Part shown: piece by piece, positions 12,279 to 22,511 of the stretch
How positions within the stretch are numbered: the first letter of the stretch is position 1
Layout: each line of letters begins with the position of its first letter
Source: Ctenosaura bakeri
Lineage: Eukaryota > Chordata > Lepidosauria > Squamata > Iguanidae
Assembly (NCBI GenBank): GCA_948474755.1
Contig: CAOLHI010000020.1
Location: 434,001 to 498,000 of the forward strand
Reading direction: 5' to 3'
DNA: 64,000 nucleotides
Position numbers and translations under genes: made by a program
Notes under the pieces: model-generated
The model's input: the letters and a program-made list of their open reading frames with translations, nothing else
What the model was told of the DNA's origin: nothing
Databases searched by the model: none

Positions 12279-12465
12279 AGTAAGCCTGTTTCAGTCTACA
12301 GTGAATATACCTACTTGTGATCTCCACGGAATGAGTTCATGTCATCTGTAGTTCTATGATGCTTTCAAATACAAGCAACCAGTCAAGACCTGGGACATTT
12401 AATTTAGCACTTCACCACTACAGGAAATACGGCACTTGCTGGCTATGCATCAGTTGCAGAAATAT

Positions 12466-12661
12466 GAACAGGTTGCTTACCTGTAACTGTGGTTCTTCGA
12501 GTGGTCATCTGTGCCATCATACACTAGGAGCTTTAGCGCCTGCGCGGTAGCGTTCGGAAACTTCTAGAGCTTGTTCGCTTGGCGGGAACCCCTCCCCCAC
12601 GCCGGTACTGCGCATGCTCCTCCCGCCGAGCAACGGTCTCTCCTCAGTTCTGTCGTCCGCC
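12466..12661. repeat. DIRS inverted terminal repeat (3' side)
   Basis: The inner ~140 bp (from about 12520) are a near-identical inverted copy of 18381-18533, differing by a few small indels such as one extra C in the CCTCCCCCAC run. The outer ~40 bp (12466-12505) carry extra sequence, GAACAGGTTGCTTACCTGTA and following bases, that the other terminus lacks. Non-identical ITR tips like this are a DIRS hallmark. Confidence 0.93.
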
Positions 12662-12705
12662 GTAGAACCTACAGGGACCTGAGAAAGAGGGGAGGAAGGG
12701 CGGGT

Positions 12706-12802
12706 GTGTATGATGGCACAGATGACCACTCGAAGAACCACAGTTACAGGTAAGCAACCTGTTCTTCTTCTTCGTGGTCTCTGTGCCTTCATACACTAGG
12801 AG
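12706..12802. other. DIRS internal complementary region (ICR)
   Basis: 12706-12764 is the exact reverse complement of the left terminus 12466-12524 (59 of 59 by eye). The adjoining 12765-12802 is the reverse complement of the right terminus 18514-18551 (38 bases). Joining the right end (...GAAGAAGAA) to the left end (GAACAGG...) and reverse-complementing gives the GCAACCTGTTCTTCTTCTTC found at 12754-12773 without a mismatch. In DIRS-1 the ICR is thought to template circularisation of the two ends. Here it sits 3' of the recombinase gene, as usual. Confidence 0.95.
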
Positions 12803-12838
12803 ACTGTGTAGCTTACCAGTCGGACGGCGGGTCAGGTC

Positions 12839-14272
12839 CTACAGCACGGAAGCCAACACCTCACGTCCAAACCGGGCATCTCTGCGCGACCGGCAGTCGA
12901 GCCTGTAGTGGCGCACGAAGGTCGATGGTTGGGACCAGGTCGCCACACGGCAGAGTTCATGCAGGTCAACTCCTCGCAGGAGGGCCGCAGAAGTAGCCAC
13001 AGCTCTGGTGGAGTGGGCTCGAAGCAGGACTGGCGGAGGCTTCCTCGCGAGCTCATACGCCAGTTCAATAGTCCTCACCACCCACTTGGAGAAGCGCTGG
13101 GTGGACACTTTTAGGCCCTTCCGACGTCGCCCATAGCAAACAAAGAGATGCGGCGTCTGTCGGAAGGAAGCAGTCCTGTCCTTGTAGAAGGCCAAGGCCC
13201 GACGCACGTCCAGGGAGTGGAGGGACCGCTCCAACGGTGTCGTCGGGTTCGGGAAGAAGGCAGGCAGGATGATGTCCTGGTTGAGATGGAAACTGGACAC
13301 CACCTTTGGCAGGAACGAGATGTCAGGTCTCAGGACCACCTTGTCCCTGTGGAAGACCGTGAAGGGCTCATCGGAACGAAGAGCTGTGATCTCACCCGCT
13401 CGCCTCGCTGAGGTCACCGCTACCAGGAAGGCAGTTTTCATTGTCAGGAGCCTGTCATCCGAGGTCGCCATTGGCTCGAAGGGCGGCTTCGTCAGCTGCG
13501 AGAGCACCAGCGAGAGGGACCACGGCGGTAGCGGCGGCGATACCGGCGGGTAGAGATGATGAAGTCCTTTCAGGAACCGCTTAACGGTATCGTTCCTGAA
13601 GAAGGCCGAGGCAGCAGATCGTGGCGGTTGGTATGCCACGATCGCGGAGAGATACACCTTCAGGGATGGAAACGCCAGGCCCTGTTGCCGGAGGTGCAGG
13701 AGGAAGTGCAGGACGGTCGAGAGCCCCGCGGGCGATACCGGCTCACTCCTCTCGTTAGCGAAGGTCAGGAAGCGTCGCCACTTGTATTGATAGTTGCGAC
13801 GGGTGGATTCCTTCCTGGCCGCGACGAGGACGGTACCGAGCACGGGATCGTCTAGTGCGATATCCTCCAGGCATGGAGGGCCAGGCGTGGCAGGTCCGGA
13901 TGGAGGACTCGGCCGCCGGAGTGGGAGAGCAGGTCCGGTGTCGGTGGCAACCGGAGCAGGTCGTCTCGCGCGGCTTGTAGCAGGGGTGCGAACCAATGTT
14001 GCCTCGGCCAGTACGGGGCTACCAGGATCGCGTCGGCTCGGTCGGCGAGGATCTTCGATATCGTCCGGCCGAGCAGCGGGAACGGCGGGAACGCGTAGAG
14101 GAGTTCCCCGGTCCACGGAAACTGGAAAGCGTCCCCGATGGAGGCACGATCGTGGCCCGCTCTGGAACAGAATCGGCGACACTTCGCGTTTTCCCTGGTC
14201 GCGAAGAGGTCGATCGATGGTTCGCCCCAGCGGTCCCGAATCAGTCTGAACGCCTCTCCGGAGAGAGACCAT
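12839..14272 (-). CDS. DIRS tyrosine recombinase
   Basis: This enzyme would insert the circular DNA intermediate by strand exchange. The frame is open from 15679 to the stop at 12839-12841. I chose the ATG at 14272 (477 codons) because it is the nearest ATG upstream of the recognisable domain. Counting from 15679, the domain spans residues about 604-946: an N-terminal SAM-like core-binding part (RKESTRRNYQYKWRRFLTFA), then the catalytic box-I arginine in TSARRAGEITAL (R759/R760), HSTR (H889, R892) and the nucleophile tyrosine in FVRHYRLD (Y925). The R-H-R-Y set is complete. The start overlaps the 3' end of the RT gene by about 420 bp in another frame, as in other DIRS elements. No stop or shift is visible, so it may be functional. 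The start codon is uncertain. Confidence 0.9.
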   Translation of the reverse strand: MVSLRRGVQTDSGPLGRTIDRPLRDQGKREVSPILFQSGPRSCLHRGRFPVSVDRGTPLRVPAVPAARPDDIEDPRRPSRRDPGSPVLAEATLVRTPATSRARRPAPVATDTGPALPLRRPSPPSGPATPGPPCLEDIALDDPVLGTVLVAARKESTRRNYQYKWRRFLTFANERSEPVSPAGLSTVLHFLLHLRQQGLAFPSLKVYLSAIVAYQPPRSAASAFFRNDTVKRFLKGLHHLYPPVSPPLPPWSLSLVLSQLTKPPFEPMATSDDRLLTMKTAFLVAVTSARRAGEITALRSDEPFTVFHRDKVVLRPDISFLPKVVSSFHLNQDIILPAFFPNPTTPLERSLHSLDVRRALAFYKDRTASFRQTPHLFVCYGRRRKGLKVSTQRFSKWVVRTIELAYELARKPPPVLLRAHSTRAVATSAALLRGVDLHELCRVATWSQPSTFVRHYRLDCRSRRDARFGREVLASVL

Positions 14273-15765
14273 TCGTGATGGGATGAGGTGTCCCTGCTGA
14301 GGGCGTCTGCCGTGGTGTTCTCCTGCCCGGCCAGGTGAACCGCCACGGGATGCGTGTGCAGGCGAATGCACCATTCCCACAGGTCGAGCGCGATGTCGAG
14401 CAGGGTCGTGGAATGAGTCCCACCTTGTCTGTTGATGTAGCAGACGGCGGTGGTGTTGTCCGTCAGAATCAGGACCGTGCGCCCCGCCACGGCATGGCGG
14501 AACGCCCATAGGGCTTTCCAGACGGCGAGCAGCTCCAGCGCGTTGATATGGAGAGCGGTCTCGTCGTCGGTCCATCTGTCGCGGACTCTGAGATCGCCGC
14601 AGTGGGCACCCCATCCATACAGGGAGGCGTCGGTCGTTACCGTCACCTTCGGTGTCGGCTGCTGGAAAGGCATCCCTGACATGAGATTGCATCGCGACTG
14701 CCACCATCGGAGGGATGAGCGGACGTCTCCCGGCAGCTGCAGTCGGAGTGTCTGTTCGTCTCGCAGGGGGTCGAATATGCGGACGAACCAGTGTTGAAGA
14801 GGTCTTGCTCTCAGCCTGGCGAGATATGTCACAGCGGTCGTCGCAGCCATGTAGCCCAAGAGCTGCTGGACGCTTCTCGCAGATAACGTCGGGGCCGTAC
14901 GAGCGTGAGCGGCGGCCCGGATCAAGGTTCGTGCTCGAGACTCTGGTAGGTACGCCCTGGCGGAGGTCGAGTCGAGTGTCGCCCCGATGAAGTCCAAGAT
15001 CCTCGCCGGCTCGAGGTGGGACTTCTTCGGATTCACTCGTAGACCAAGGCGGGTCAGGAGTGACAACGTCATGTGGACGTCGTGGTAAAGTCTCTGTTTG
15101 CAGGACGCCACCAACAGCCAATCGTCGAGGTAGGGGAAGACGGAAGCGCCCTTCGTCCGCAGGTAGGATACCACCGGGGCCATGCACTTGGTGAAGACCC
15201 TTGGGGCAGTCGAGAGTCCGAACGGCAGCACCTTGTACTGGTAACAGGTGTCGTCGACTGCGAAGCGGAGGTACCGTCTGTGCTGCGGGCGAATGGCGAT
15301 ATGGAAGTATGCGTCTCGGAGATCGATGGAGGCGAACCAGTCCCCTCGATGTAGGAAGGGTAGGATCGACGGTATCGTGACCATCTTGAACCTTTTGGGG
15401 CGGATGTAGTAGTTCACCCCTCTGAGGTCTAGGATCGGCCGGAGGGTACCGTCGGCTTTCGGTACCGTGAAGTACCTGGAGAAGAAGCCGGTGGTCTTGG
15501 CCTCTTGCGGGAGCCGCTCGATCGCCCCTTTCTGGAGGAGGGATTGGATCTCTTCCAGGAGGGCCGGACTCGACGGCGTGGAGTAGTAAACGCCGCGAGG
15601 AGGAATATCGAGAAACTCGATGGCGTAGCCAAGACGGACGATGGAAAGCACCCAAGAGTCCGTAGTGACATACTGCCACTCCGCTAGGTGTCGAGCGAGA
15701 GTCGGTCGGTCTCCGAGCGCTGATGGTAGGCTGAAGAGTGGGTATTGGTGGGTCCTGCCAGGCAC
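13852..15765 (-). CDS. DIRS reverse transcriptase/RNase H (with DIRS methyltransferase-like C-terminal domain)
   Basis: 637 codons open from a GTG at 15765, residue 1 here. RT motifs in order: ILDLRGVN (111-118), FASIDLRDAYFHIAI (144-158, first catalytic Asp 148), LPFGLSTAPRVFTK (180-193) and the YLDD active site (212-215). RNase H follows at about 374-490 with all four acidic residues: D379 (TTDAS), E411 (NALEL), D436 (LTDNTTA) and D487 (TADALSR). Residues ~500-637 form the extra domain that in DIRS elements is related to Dam-like methyltransferases, with a YAFPPFPLLGRTI motif at 557-569. No in-frame ATG occurs before residue 128. The frame overlaps the end of gag (stop 15767-15769) in a +1 relation, so a Gag-Pol frameshift or another non-AUG route is likely. 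All catalytic residues are present. Confidence 0.93.
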   Translation of the reverse strand: MPGRTHQYPLFSLPSALGDRPTLARHLAEWQYVTTDSWVLSIVRLGYAIEFLDIPPRGVYYSTPSSPALLEEIQSLLQKGAIERLPQEAKTTGFFSRYFTVPKADGTLRPILDLRGVNYYIRPKRFKMVTIPSILPFLHRGDWFASIDLRDAYFHIAIRPQHRRYLRFAVDDTCYQYKVLPFGLSTAPRVFTKCMAPVVSYLRTKGASVFPYLDDWLLVASCKQRLYHDVHMTLSLLTRLGLRVNPKKSHLEPARILDFIGATLDSTSARAYLPESRARTLIRAAAHARTAPTLSARSVQQLLGYMAATTAVTYLARLRARPLQHWFVRIFDPLRDEQTLRLQLPGDVRSSLRWWQSRCNLMSGMPFQQPTPKVTVTTDASLYGWGAHCGDLRVRDRWTDDETALHINALELLAVWKALWAFRHAVAGRTVLILTDNTTAVCYINRQGGTHSTTLLDIALDLWEWCIRLHTHPVAVHLAGQENTTADALSRDTSSHHEWSLSGEAFRLIRDRWGEPSIDLFATRENAKCRRFCSRAGHDRASIGDAFQFPWTGELLYAFPPFPLLGRTISKILADRADAILVAPYWPRQHWFAPLLQAARDDLLRLPPTPDLLSHSGGRVLHPDLPRLALHAWRISH

Positions 15766-15766
15766 G

Positions 15767-18220
15767 TCAAAACCGAGACTTTGTCTCGGAGGAGGACTTC
15801 TTCGACGAAGCCGGGCGCCGCCTAATCGTGCGTCTGGCCGATGAGCCGGAGGACGGTCTCGACTGTCCAGACTGGGCCGAACGCTGGAACGACGAGGTGG
15901 AAGATCGTCGCCAGGATGGGCGGAAGGTGGAGGCCCTGCGGGCCTGCGTGGCCGGCTGCAGCCCGATCTTTTTTGCGGTCAGTCTCGCCTTGACGAGATT
16001 GTCCAAAGCTTCGTCTGTGGACGAATTGAATAGGCCTTCACCGTCGAAGGGGAGATCTTCAATCCTCCTTCTGGTGTCCTCCTGGATGTCGGCCGGTCGC
16101 AGCCAAGCATGGCGGCGGAGGCCGACGGATCCCGCCATGACCCGGGAGGCGATCTCCACTGCGTGCCGGGAGGAGGCCATCTGGTGCCGAGCGATGGAGA
16201 TAGCCTCATTGAAGATCACGGAGGAGGCTTGGCGGATGTCCTCCGGTACCGCTTCCATCGCCGGTTGCAGGCGATCGAGCACTTTCTTCAGGTATGCCGC
16301 GAGGCAAGCCTGAGTGTTGGACAGCCTGATCTGCAAGGAGGCAGCTGAATAGAACCTCCTTGCGTAGGCGTCCAACTTCCTGCCTCTTTGTCCGGCGGGG
16401 TGCTGTGTTGCCTGCCGGAGCCCTTCGTCTGCGTGGACTCGACGACCACAGAGTTCGGTGCAGGGTGATTAAATAGATAACCGGCGTTATCCTTCTGCAC
16501 CCTGTAGAGGTGTTCTAACCGCTGCGGTATCGGCTGAGCCGAGGCCGGTCTATCCCAGGCGGCCTTCACCAGTCTGGATACCCGGGGCAGGAGAGGCAGC
16601 GGGGCCGTGGAAGGTCGCTTCTCCTCGAAAACGGAGAAGGCTGGATCGTCATCCTCCAGCTCCGCATCGGCGATCTTAAGGCCGAGGGTAGTGGCCATGC
16701 GGAGCAGCATCGCAGAGAACTGGTGGACGTCCTCTGGAGCAGAATCTGGGATCGGGTCCCCGAATCCCAACGGAGGAGACTCCTGGGAGGCCGCCTCAGA
16801 CACCTCAGACTCCGCACTCGAGTCGTACGACTCCGAGCTCGGTGAGTCCTCTCGCCGCTCGCTTTCCGGCTCCTTCGTAGTCGCCGCAGGTGTTGCCTTC
16901 CTAGGCTTCTCCGCAGCCGGGGCGGTGGTAGCAGCAGCGTCCCGCTTGGGATGGCTGACCACTGACTTCACCCTCTTGGTGGTGACCGGGGTAGTCTGGC
17001 AGGCTCGACGTCGTCGTAGCCCGCTCAGTCACCACCGACTCCGTAGGGCGCGTAGCCGTTGCCGTGACCCTAGGAGGTGGCGATATCGCCCGATACCGTG
17101 GTGAAGGCTCCCTCGCCCTATGATATCGAGGGGAGGGAGAGCGGCTGAAGGAGCGGCGGTCCGACGGAGATCGGCTTCGGCGTCGACGGTACCGAGCCTC
17201 GTCCCCTCTAGGCGAGCGCGATTCGCGCTGTCGACGAGGTGACCGGGACCTCCGGAAGGTCTCCCAGCGACTCGGGCCACGATGGTACCGATCCCGGTAC
17301 GATGGTGAATGCGACCGATAGGAGGCCGGGCGCTCTCTCCATTCAGATTCCCTCGCGTACCTGGCCACGTAGGACGCCGAGGTGTATCTGGAGGCAGACG
17401 AGCGAGGTTGTTCCTCTCTTGTCTCCCTCGGAGGCGGCGAGGCCACCGGACGCTCGGAAGAGCGGGACCGGGACCTGAAGGAGGTCGAACGCCGCTCCGG
17501 AGAAGCAGAGGGCTCTCTCTGCTGCAGGTCGGCCGACCTGCGACGGCTAAGAGGGCGGTGGCGCTCCTCCACCAGGGTTGGAGGGTCTGCCACAGGCGAG
17601 TCCGGGCGCTGTTGGGGAACGTCCTCGATCTCATCCTCCGAGAGGTCGACGGACTCGCCTCGCCCTTTGGAAGGCTGCTGAGTAGGAGGAGGAGTAGGAG
17701 GTTGAGCGTCCCCAGCCGGGGAGCGCTTCTTTTCCTTCTTCTTCTTCTTCTTCTCCTTCTCCTTGCCCTTGCCTCCGTCCGGAGCAGGGCGCTTTTTTGC
17801 AGGCGTCTCCGTAAGGGGAGCCTCAGCCTTCCTCGCCGTCGAGGATCCTTTCGCTGACTTGGCAGCCGCCGACAGCTTCAGGATCCTCGGTAGCGCCGAG
17901 ATCGGCGTTTTCGCCGGTACCGAGCCCGATACCGACGAGGTGGACGGAACGGCAGCCGCCGATACCGTCGATGGCGTGGTCGTCTTCTTGTCGGCCATCT
18001 TGGAAGTGGAGGTCTCGTCTATCGCCCGCAGAGACTGTTCCCAACAATAAGATTTGAGTCTCGCGGAGCGGTTGCGAAGAGTTTGGGGAGTAAAATCCCT
18101 GCAAATTGGGCAAGTCCGGATGTTGTGGGACTCGCCCAAACAGAAGAGACACTCCTTATGGCCGTCGTTGAGGGCAACCTTGCGGCCGCAGGACACGCAC
18201 TTCTTAAAGAGCGCGGACAT
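15767..18220 (-). pseudogene. DIRS gag-like ORF1, two compensating frameshifts
   Basis: The first ATG of the frame is at 18220, followed at once by the DIRS Gag cysteine cluster: KKCVSCGRK, HKECLFCLG and RTCPIC. Then comes a Lys-rich tract (near 17735-17765) and a long Arg/Ser-rich region of RS and SRSP repeats (about 17050-17500). The frame stays open to 16901. The conserved Gag core (FSAMLLRMATTLGLKI, RLEHLYRVQKDNAGYLFNHP) is read in a different frame within 16288-16971. The first shift therefore lies between about 17030 and 16975. A second shift near 16381-16386 restores the original frame, which then runs through ARRFYSAASLQIRLSNTQ to the stop at 15767-15769. The predicted product of this copy ends early at 16901. 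This is a capsid-like structural protein by family knowledge. Confidence 0.85.
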
Positions 18221-18380
18221 AAGACGAAGAAACGCCAAACTCCGAAATCCAAAAAGACGAAAACCGAAGGGGGAGTCCGAAAAAGAGGTCAAAGACAGTC
18301 CGAAAGTCCGTAAAACCGTGAAAAAACAGCAAGCCAAGCACGACGTGAGAGGAACAAACTAAAGAACCTTCCGTACGCGG

Positions 18381-18551
18381 CGGCGGACGAGAAAGAACTG
18401 AGGAGAGACCGTTGCTCGGCGGGAGGAGCATGCGCAGTACCGGCGTGGGGAGGGGTTCCCGCCAAGCGAACAAGCTCTAGAAGTTTCCGAACGCTACCGC
18501 GCAGGCGCTAAAGCTCCTAGTGTATGAAGGCACAGAGACCACGAAGAAGAA
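18381..18551. repeat. DIRS inverted terminal repeat (5' side)
   Basis: The inverted partner of 12490-12661. Its outermost 38 bases (18514-18551) are copied in the ICR. By DIRS precedent the promoter should lie here, upstream of gag. No TATA-like element was assigned. Confidence 0.92.
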
Positions 18552-20050
18552 CCATGTTTTTCCTTCTCAACTTGTGAAAGGATTATGTAGCAATTTTAAA
18601 ATTAAAATCCAATTTGCACCCAGAAAAAAAGGCTGTTTTTCATAATACAGTGGGTCATTTGCAGGTTTAAGAATTGAATTGAATTTTTCCCAGTGAAGCT
18701 TCTTTCTCAGCCACTCTGATCAGCCCTTTAAATAACTGCCTCTGGTCCTCCTCCACCACCACCAGCTAGCTGCTGCCTGGCCAACTAAGGACAAATTGCA
18801 GTCCAGTTTCTCAGTACCACAAACACTCTCCAGATGCTCTTCAATACCCAAAGAAGGAGACAGGTGTGAGAGAGGAAGTATAGGGCCACCATGCCAACCT
18901 ACCACCTTTCCTTCTTTCTCTCACCTACTTTGGACCCTGGGTTCCCACCCACCCTCCATGCCTCAGCCACCTTCCCACAGACACACAGAGATTTCGATAT
19001 TTATGGTTTTTCCACTTTTGTTAATATTTGTTAATGTGGAAGGACAATTGTATATATGTGATATCTGCACACAAATAAATGCAGAGGGCTTTTCAAAAAC
19101 AAAAAGGTCACTTGGTTCTCCATCCACTGAAACAATTGACAACCTATAACTACAGAGGAGACTTAACTGGAAGGGGACAAAGATAAAGGAAATGCTTTAA
19201 CTAAGATTTCATAAGTTAAAAAATGGTTTAGAGCATACCTTGGATGGAATTCAGTTGTTTTTATGTGGCATATGGTTCAGCAAAAAAGGAGAAAAGTCTA
19301 TTCATGGCAGTGCTATAACCAAGAAAAAGAAAAGCTAAGGGCCAGCCAGCTCTCACCATGCTTTCTTTTTTCAATTTTATTATTGATTCTAAATTATCAG
19401 TAATAGTCTGATGTAACAAACCAAAAAAATGAAGATATGAGAAAAGAAAATCATCCATATTAAGAAGTTTCTATAAAAGTTGATCAAATATCCAAATATA
19501 AGCTTATTTGTAGATTTTATCTATACATCCTTCCTTCAAATGATGCACACATTGCTAGATCTTCTATCCACTGAATCACAGGTAGAAGAAAATTATCTTT
19601 CCAATATCAAAGTACTAGTCTTTTAGCAAGAAAAGGATACAAAAATCCATTTCTGCTGACTCTTTGTTAGTTTCCAAGATAAAGGTAAATAATTTCAAAA
19701 GTATGCACATCTCTAAATGTTAAAGAGCTTTCCAGTGCCAAGTTTATCCATCTAATTACTTCTACTCACAATGAGTGGGTGAGCTCCAAAACATATATGT
19801 TAAGGAGGCATTAGGAGTTTTACATGTTCAGCAGTGTGCTGATTTAGATAAATCTTTCTTTAAAAGATACTGTGGCGAACAATAACCTAAAATAGATGTT
19901 GCTGTTGTATGAGACATATCTGAATATCTGTATCCATACTTGCTATACATGATAAGACAGCTAACTACTGATTAGCCAGTAATGGGCATTCCAATTCCCT
20001 ACTCTGTTCCTATTATCAACCTCACATGTTTTATTTATTAATTGAAAACA
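18552..20050. other. No recognised feature
   Basis: AT-rich unique-looking DNA after the DIRS element. The small frames show no family resemblance. Confidence 0.5.
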
Positions 20051-20053
20051 AAA

Positions 20054-20079
20054 ATCTATCTATCTACCTATCTATCTAC
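20054..20079. repeat. (ATCT)n microsatellite
   Basis: About six imperfect ATCT units. Confidence 0.85.
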
Positions 20080-21635
20080 ATATACACATACATTGTTGGT
20101 TTAAATACTTGGTCAGCCTCAATTCATATTTCTAATATTAAGGGGACCTCAGAAGCACTTAGGGCTGCAGGGCCAAAACTGGATTGTAGCAAATGTTTCA
20201 ATTCTAAGTATTGCTATTTTGCCTCTAGAGGTAAGTTAAGCTCCTCTTGCAGACTTGAGAAGGGCAGAAACTCATCATCCCCACCACATATTTGATTTAA
20301 GCTAACAATCTCATTATCTGCCCACATCTTCCATAAAAATTTTATGTTTTCTTATCAATCTTCAAATCCAAATTCTCCCATAAGGTCAATTTAGCATGAG
20401 CGTATGGATCAAACTGTAGTCGACAAGACAATAATTGCCATACTGTTCTAACATCTGATATTGTTGACAAAATATTGCTCTTTTTTTAAACTAAAACAAG
20501 AACCTAGTGCTATCCAGATCTCACTCCTGCTTTCCCAATGAATTGCATGAAGTAAAGCAAGCAAACAAACACTGGTTTGCCTTGCATCAGTTCTCTCCAA
20601 CCTATACACACACACAGGGTCAGTTGGCAACCTCAGCAGATGCCTGCTGCAGAAAAATTAAACATTTCCTTTCTCATATTCAGTGCATCATTTACTCTGC
20701 TGCCTATGTGTGCAAGACAGAACCTGCAGTCTCCAAACGAAACAAATCAGTTTTTCTTTTCTTTTTCTTTCTGTTTTTGGCTCTGCAAATATCTTTTTTT
20801 TAAAATCTATTCATTTTAGTTATTCCACTGCACTGATAGAACAGAGTCAGAAACAGCAAAGCTGAGAACAGCAAGGAGACAGAACAGTCATGCTGCCCTC
20901 TAGTGTACCTTATTTGCAACAAGAAGACATGTTGGAGGCATTTTTTAACACAAAGAGCAAAAGTCAGATAATGAAAGAGAGAGAGAGAGATGGTAACTGG
21001 GAAGTGAAAGGGAAATGGAAGCATTTTCTTGCCATATTTAAGTCCCAAGGCCCCATTTTGGTCTCTGTTCAAATATAACAAGAACAAAAGATAATCTAAA
21101 TTTTGAATCAAGGAAAATTGTCCTACATGATATGGATGAATGAAGACATTTCAGTCAACGCCACCCCATGCTACATTTCATTAACTCTGCTCTGAACACC
21201 TCTGATCTTTGCAGTTCATGTTTCCCTTGCCACTGCAGCACACTAAACAGCTATATTTCGAAATGAGCTATGGTTTAGCACTCCAAGGATGAGCCTAGAA
21301 ATGCCTCCTATCTTTCCACTTCTCTTCTGGCATTGCTTCTAGGATGATATCAGAAGTTTTAATTTCCAGTTTCAGTTTAATGACAGTTAAATGTTTCATG
21401 TAAACTCTAAACTGCTGTTAATCCCAGCCAGGGTTTGCTGAAATAAACTAGCTTCATAAATCATCAGCTAGTCCACCTCAGTTTGATCCACCTCAGTTTT
21501 TTTGGTTCAGATGACATGACAAACGCTGGTTAATGAAAAATGGAATCTAAAGCAGAAGAGTATAGTTTCACCAAACTCCAAACTTCACCAGACTCCAAAC
21601 TGACCCAACATATCAAGCTGTTTTTATTTTTCTTT
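20080..21635. other. No recognised feature
   Basis: Low-complexity T-rich and AG-rich patches (20740-20800; 20973-20989) but no recognisable gene or element. Confidence 0.5.
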
Positions 21636-21639
21636 TTTT

Positions 21640-21782
21640 TAACTTGGGCTATCTTAAGCATATTTACAAGAGAGAAACCCTGCAGAGCTCAGTGAGATTC
21701 TGAGAAGACAATGATTAGCCTGGTTCACCTTAGAATCACCATAAATCAGAAACAACTTGAAAGCACATAACAATAACAACAT
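21640..21782 (+). repeat. Sauria/Bov-B type SINE tail fragment
   Basis: The fragment ends in CACCATAAATCAGAAACAAC, CTTGAAAGCACATAACAATA and a short (AAC)n tail. This is the plus-strand form of the tail found reversed at 4455 and 49951. The tRNA head is absent. Confidence 0.6.
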
Positions 21783-21817
21783 TTAGAATGAGAGTATGAA
21801 ACCAAAGGGAAAGAGGT

Positions 21818-21950
21818 TTGTGTGTGCCTTCAAGCAGCCTGTTGATTTACAGTGATCTCATGAATTTCATAGAGTTTTCTTAAGCAAGAAAAACTCAGAG
21901 GTGATTTTTGCCACTTTCTTCCTCTGAAATATAGCCCATGGCACCTAGAA
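21818..21950 (-). repeat. 5S-headed SINE, body and tail only
   Basis: GTGTGCCTTCAAGCAGCCTG, CATGAATTTCATAGAGTTTT, and TTCCTCTGAAATATAGCCCA with TGGCACCT follow the body of the 1084-1308 SINE. The 5S promoter half is lost. Confidence 0.6.
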
Positions 21951-22342
21951 GAAAATGGGATGCTAAATATTTTTCCTTTTTGTGGGGGGGGGATGAATAT
22001 TTAAAGCATATGGGGCAATATTACAGAGGTGGTTTTCTTTCTTTCTTAAGTCACAGGAATTTGTGCCTTTGGCAAGCTTATTAGCCAAACAGACTCATTC
22101 AACTATGATAGTATTTGTTCAGTGGACAGAAGTAGTGCATCAGACAGAGATAAAAGGTAGTTCTGATCAATTATTTCATGTGGTTTGAAACTCAGTAGTA
22201 CTTCCATTAAAGGCTCTTTATCGAAAACTTTTCAAAACAGAAGTTCTCAAATTGGGGTCTGTGGACCATTTTGTGACTTACAAGGTCCATTTATATGGAC
22301 TGTGGAAAGGCTGTGTGTAACAAATGAGAACATCTATACTTG

Positions 22343-22508
22343 GGCCATTTCCACACTAGACTGTTACAGTGCTATTATTCCACTTTCAACATCTTAGGAA
22401 TCCTGGGGTTTGCCTTTGAGGCCCCTCCCTAAACTGCAAACCCCAGGATTCCATAGGATGTTGAAAATTGAATATTAGCACTGTTAACAGCCTGGTACGG
22501 AAACGGTC
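22343..22508. mobile_element. MITE-A copy 2
   Basis: 166 bp between a GGCCATTTCCACACTAGACT terminus and an inverted end GGTACGGAAACGGTC. A 3-bp TTG duplication is at 22340-22342 and 22509-22511. The two halves fold on each other around a GGCCCC core near 22421. Confidence 0.85.
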
Positions 22509-22511
22509 TTG

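Larger units (their letters stand above)
12466..18551 (-). mobile_element. DIRS-type tyrosine-recombinase retrotransposon, near complete
   Basis: A 6.1-kb GC-rich, CpG-rich island in AT-rich DNA. On the minus strand the order is right ITR, gag, RT/RNase H (overlapping), tyrosine recombinase, internal complementary region, left ITR: the DIRS-1 arrangement. There are no LTRs, no integrase and no target-site duplication. Flanks read AAATAT|GAA...GAA|CCATG, with a GAA trinucleotide at both edges, as expected if recombination occurs within a short shared core. Only gag is visibly broken. High CpG content and open frames suggest a recent insertion. Confidence 0.95.

Noticed and set aside
12466..12661. 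LTR of an ordinary retrovirus-like element
   Set aside because: The two ends are inverted, not direct, there is no integrase, and the ICR and tyrosine recombinase define DIRS.
14272..15679. Upstream 470 codons of the recombinase frame as real protein
   Set aside because: They overlap the RT gene out of frame, are Arg/Pro-rich and show no domain. Treated as a composition effect and only mentioned.
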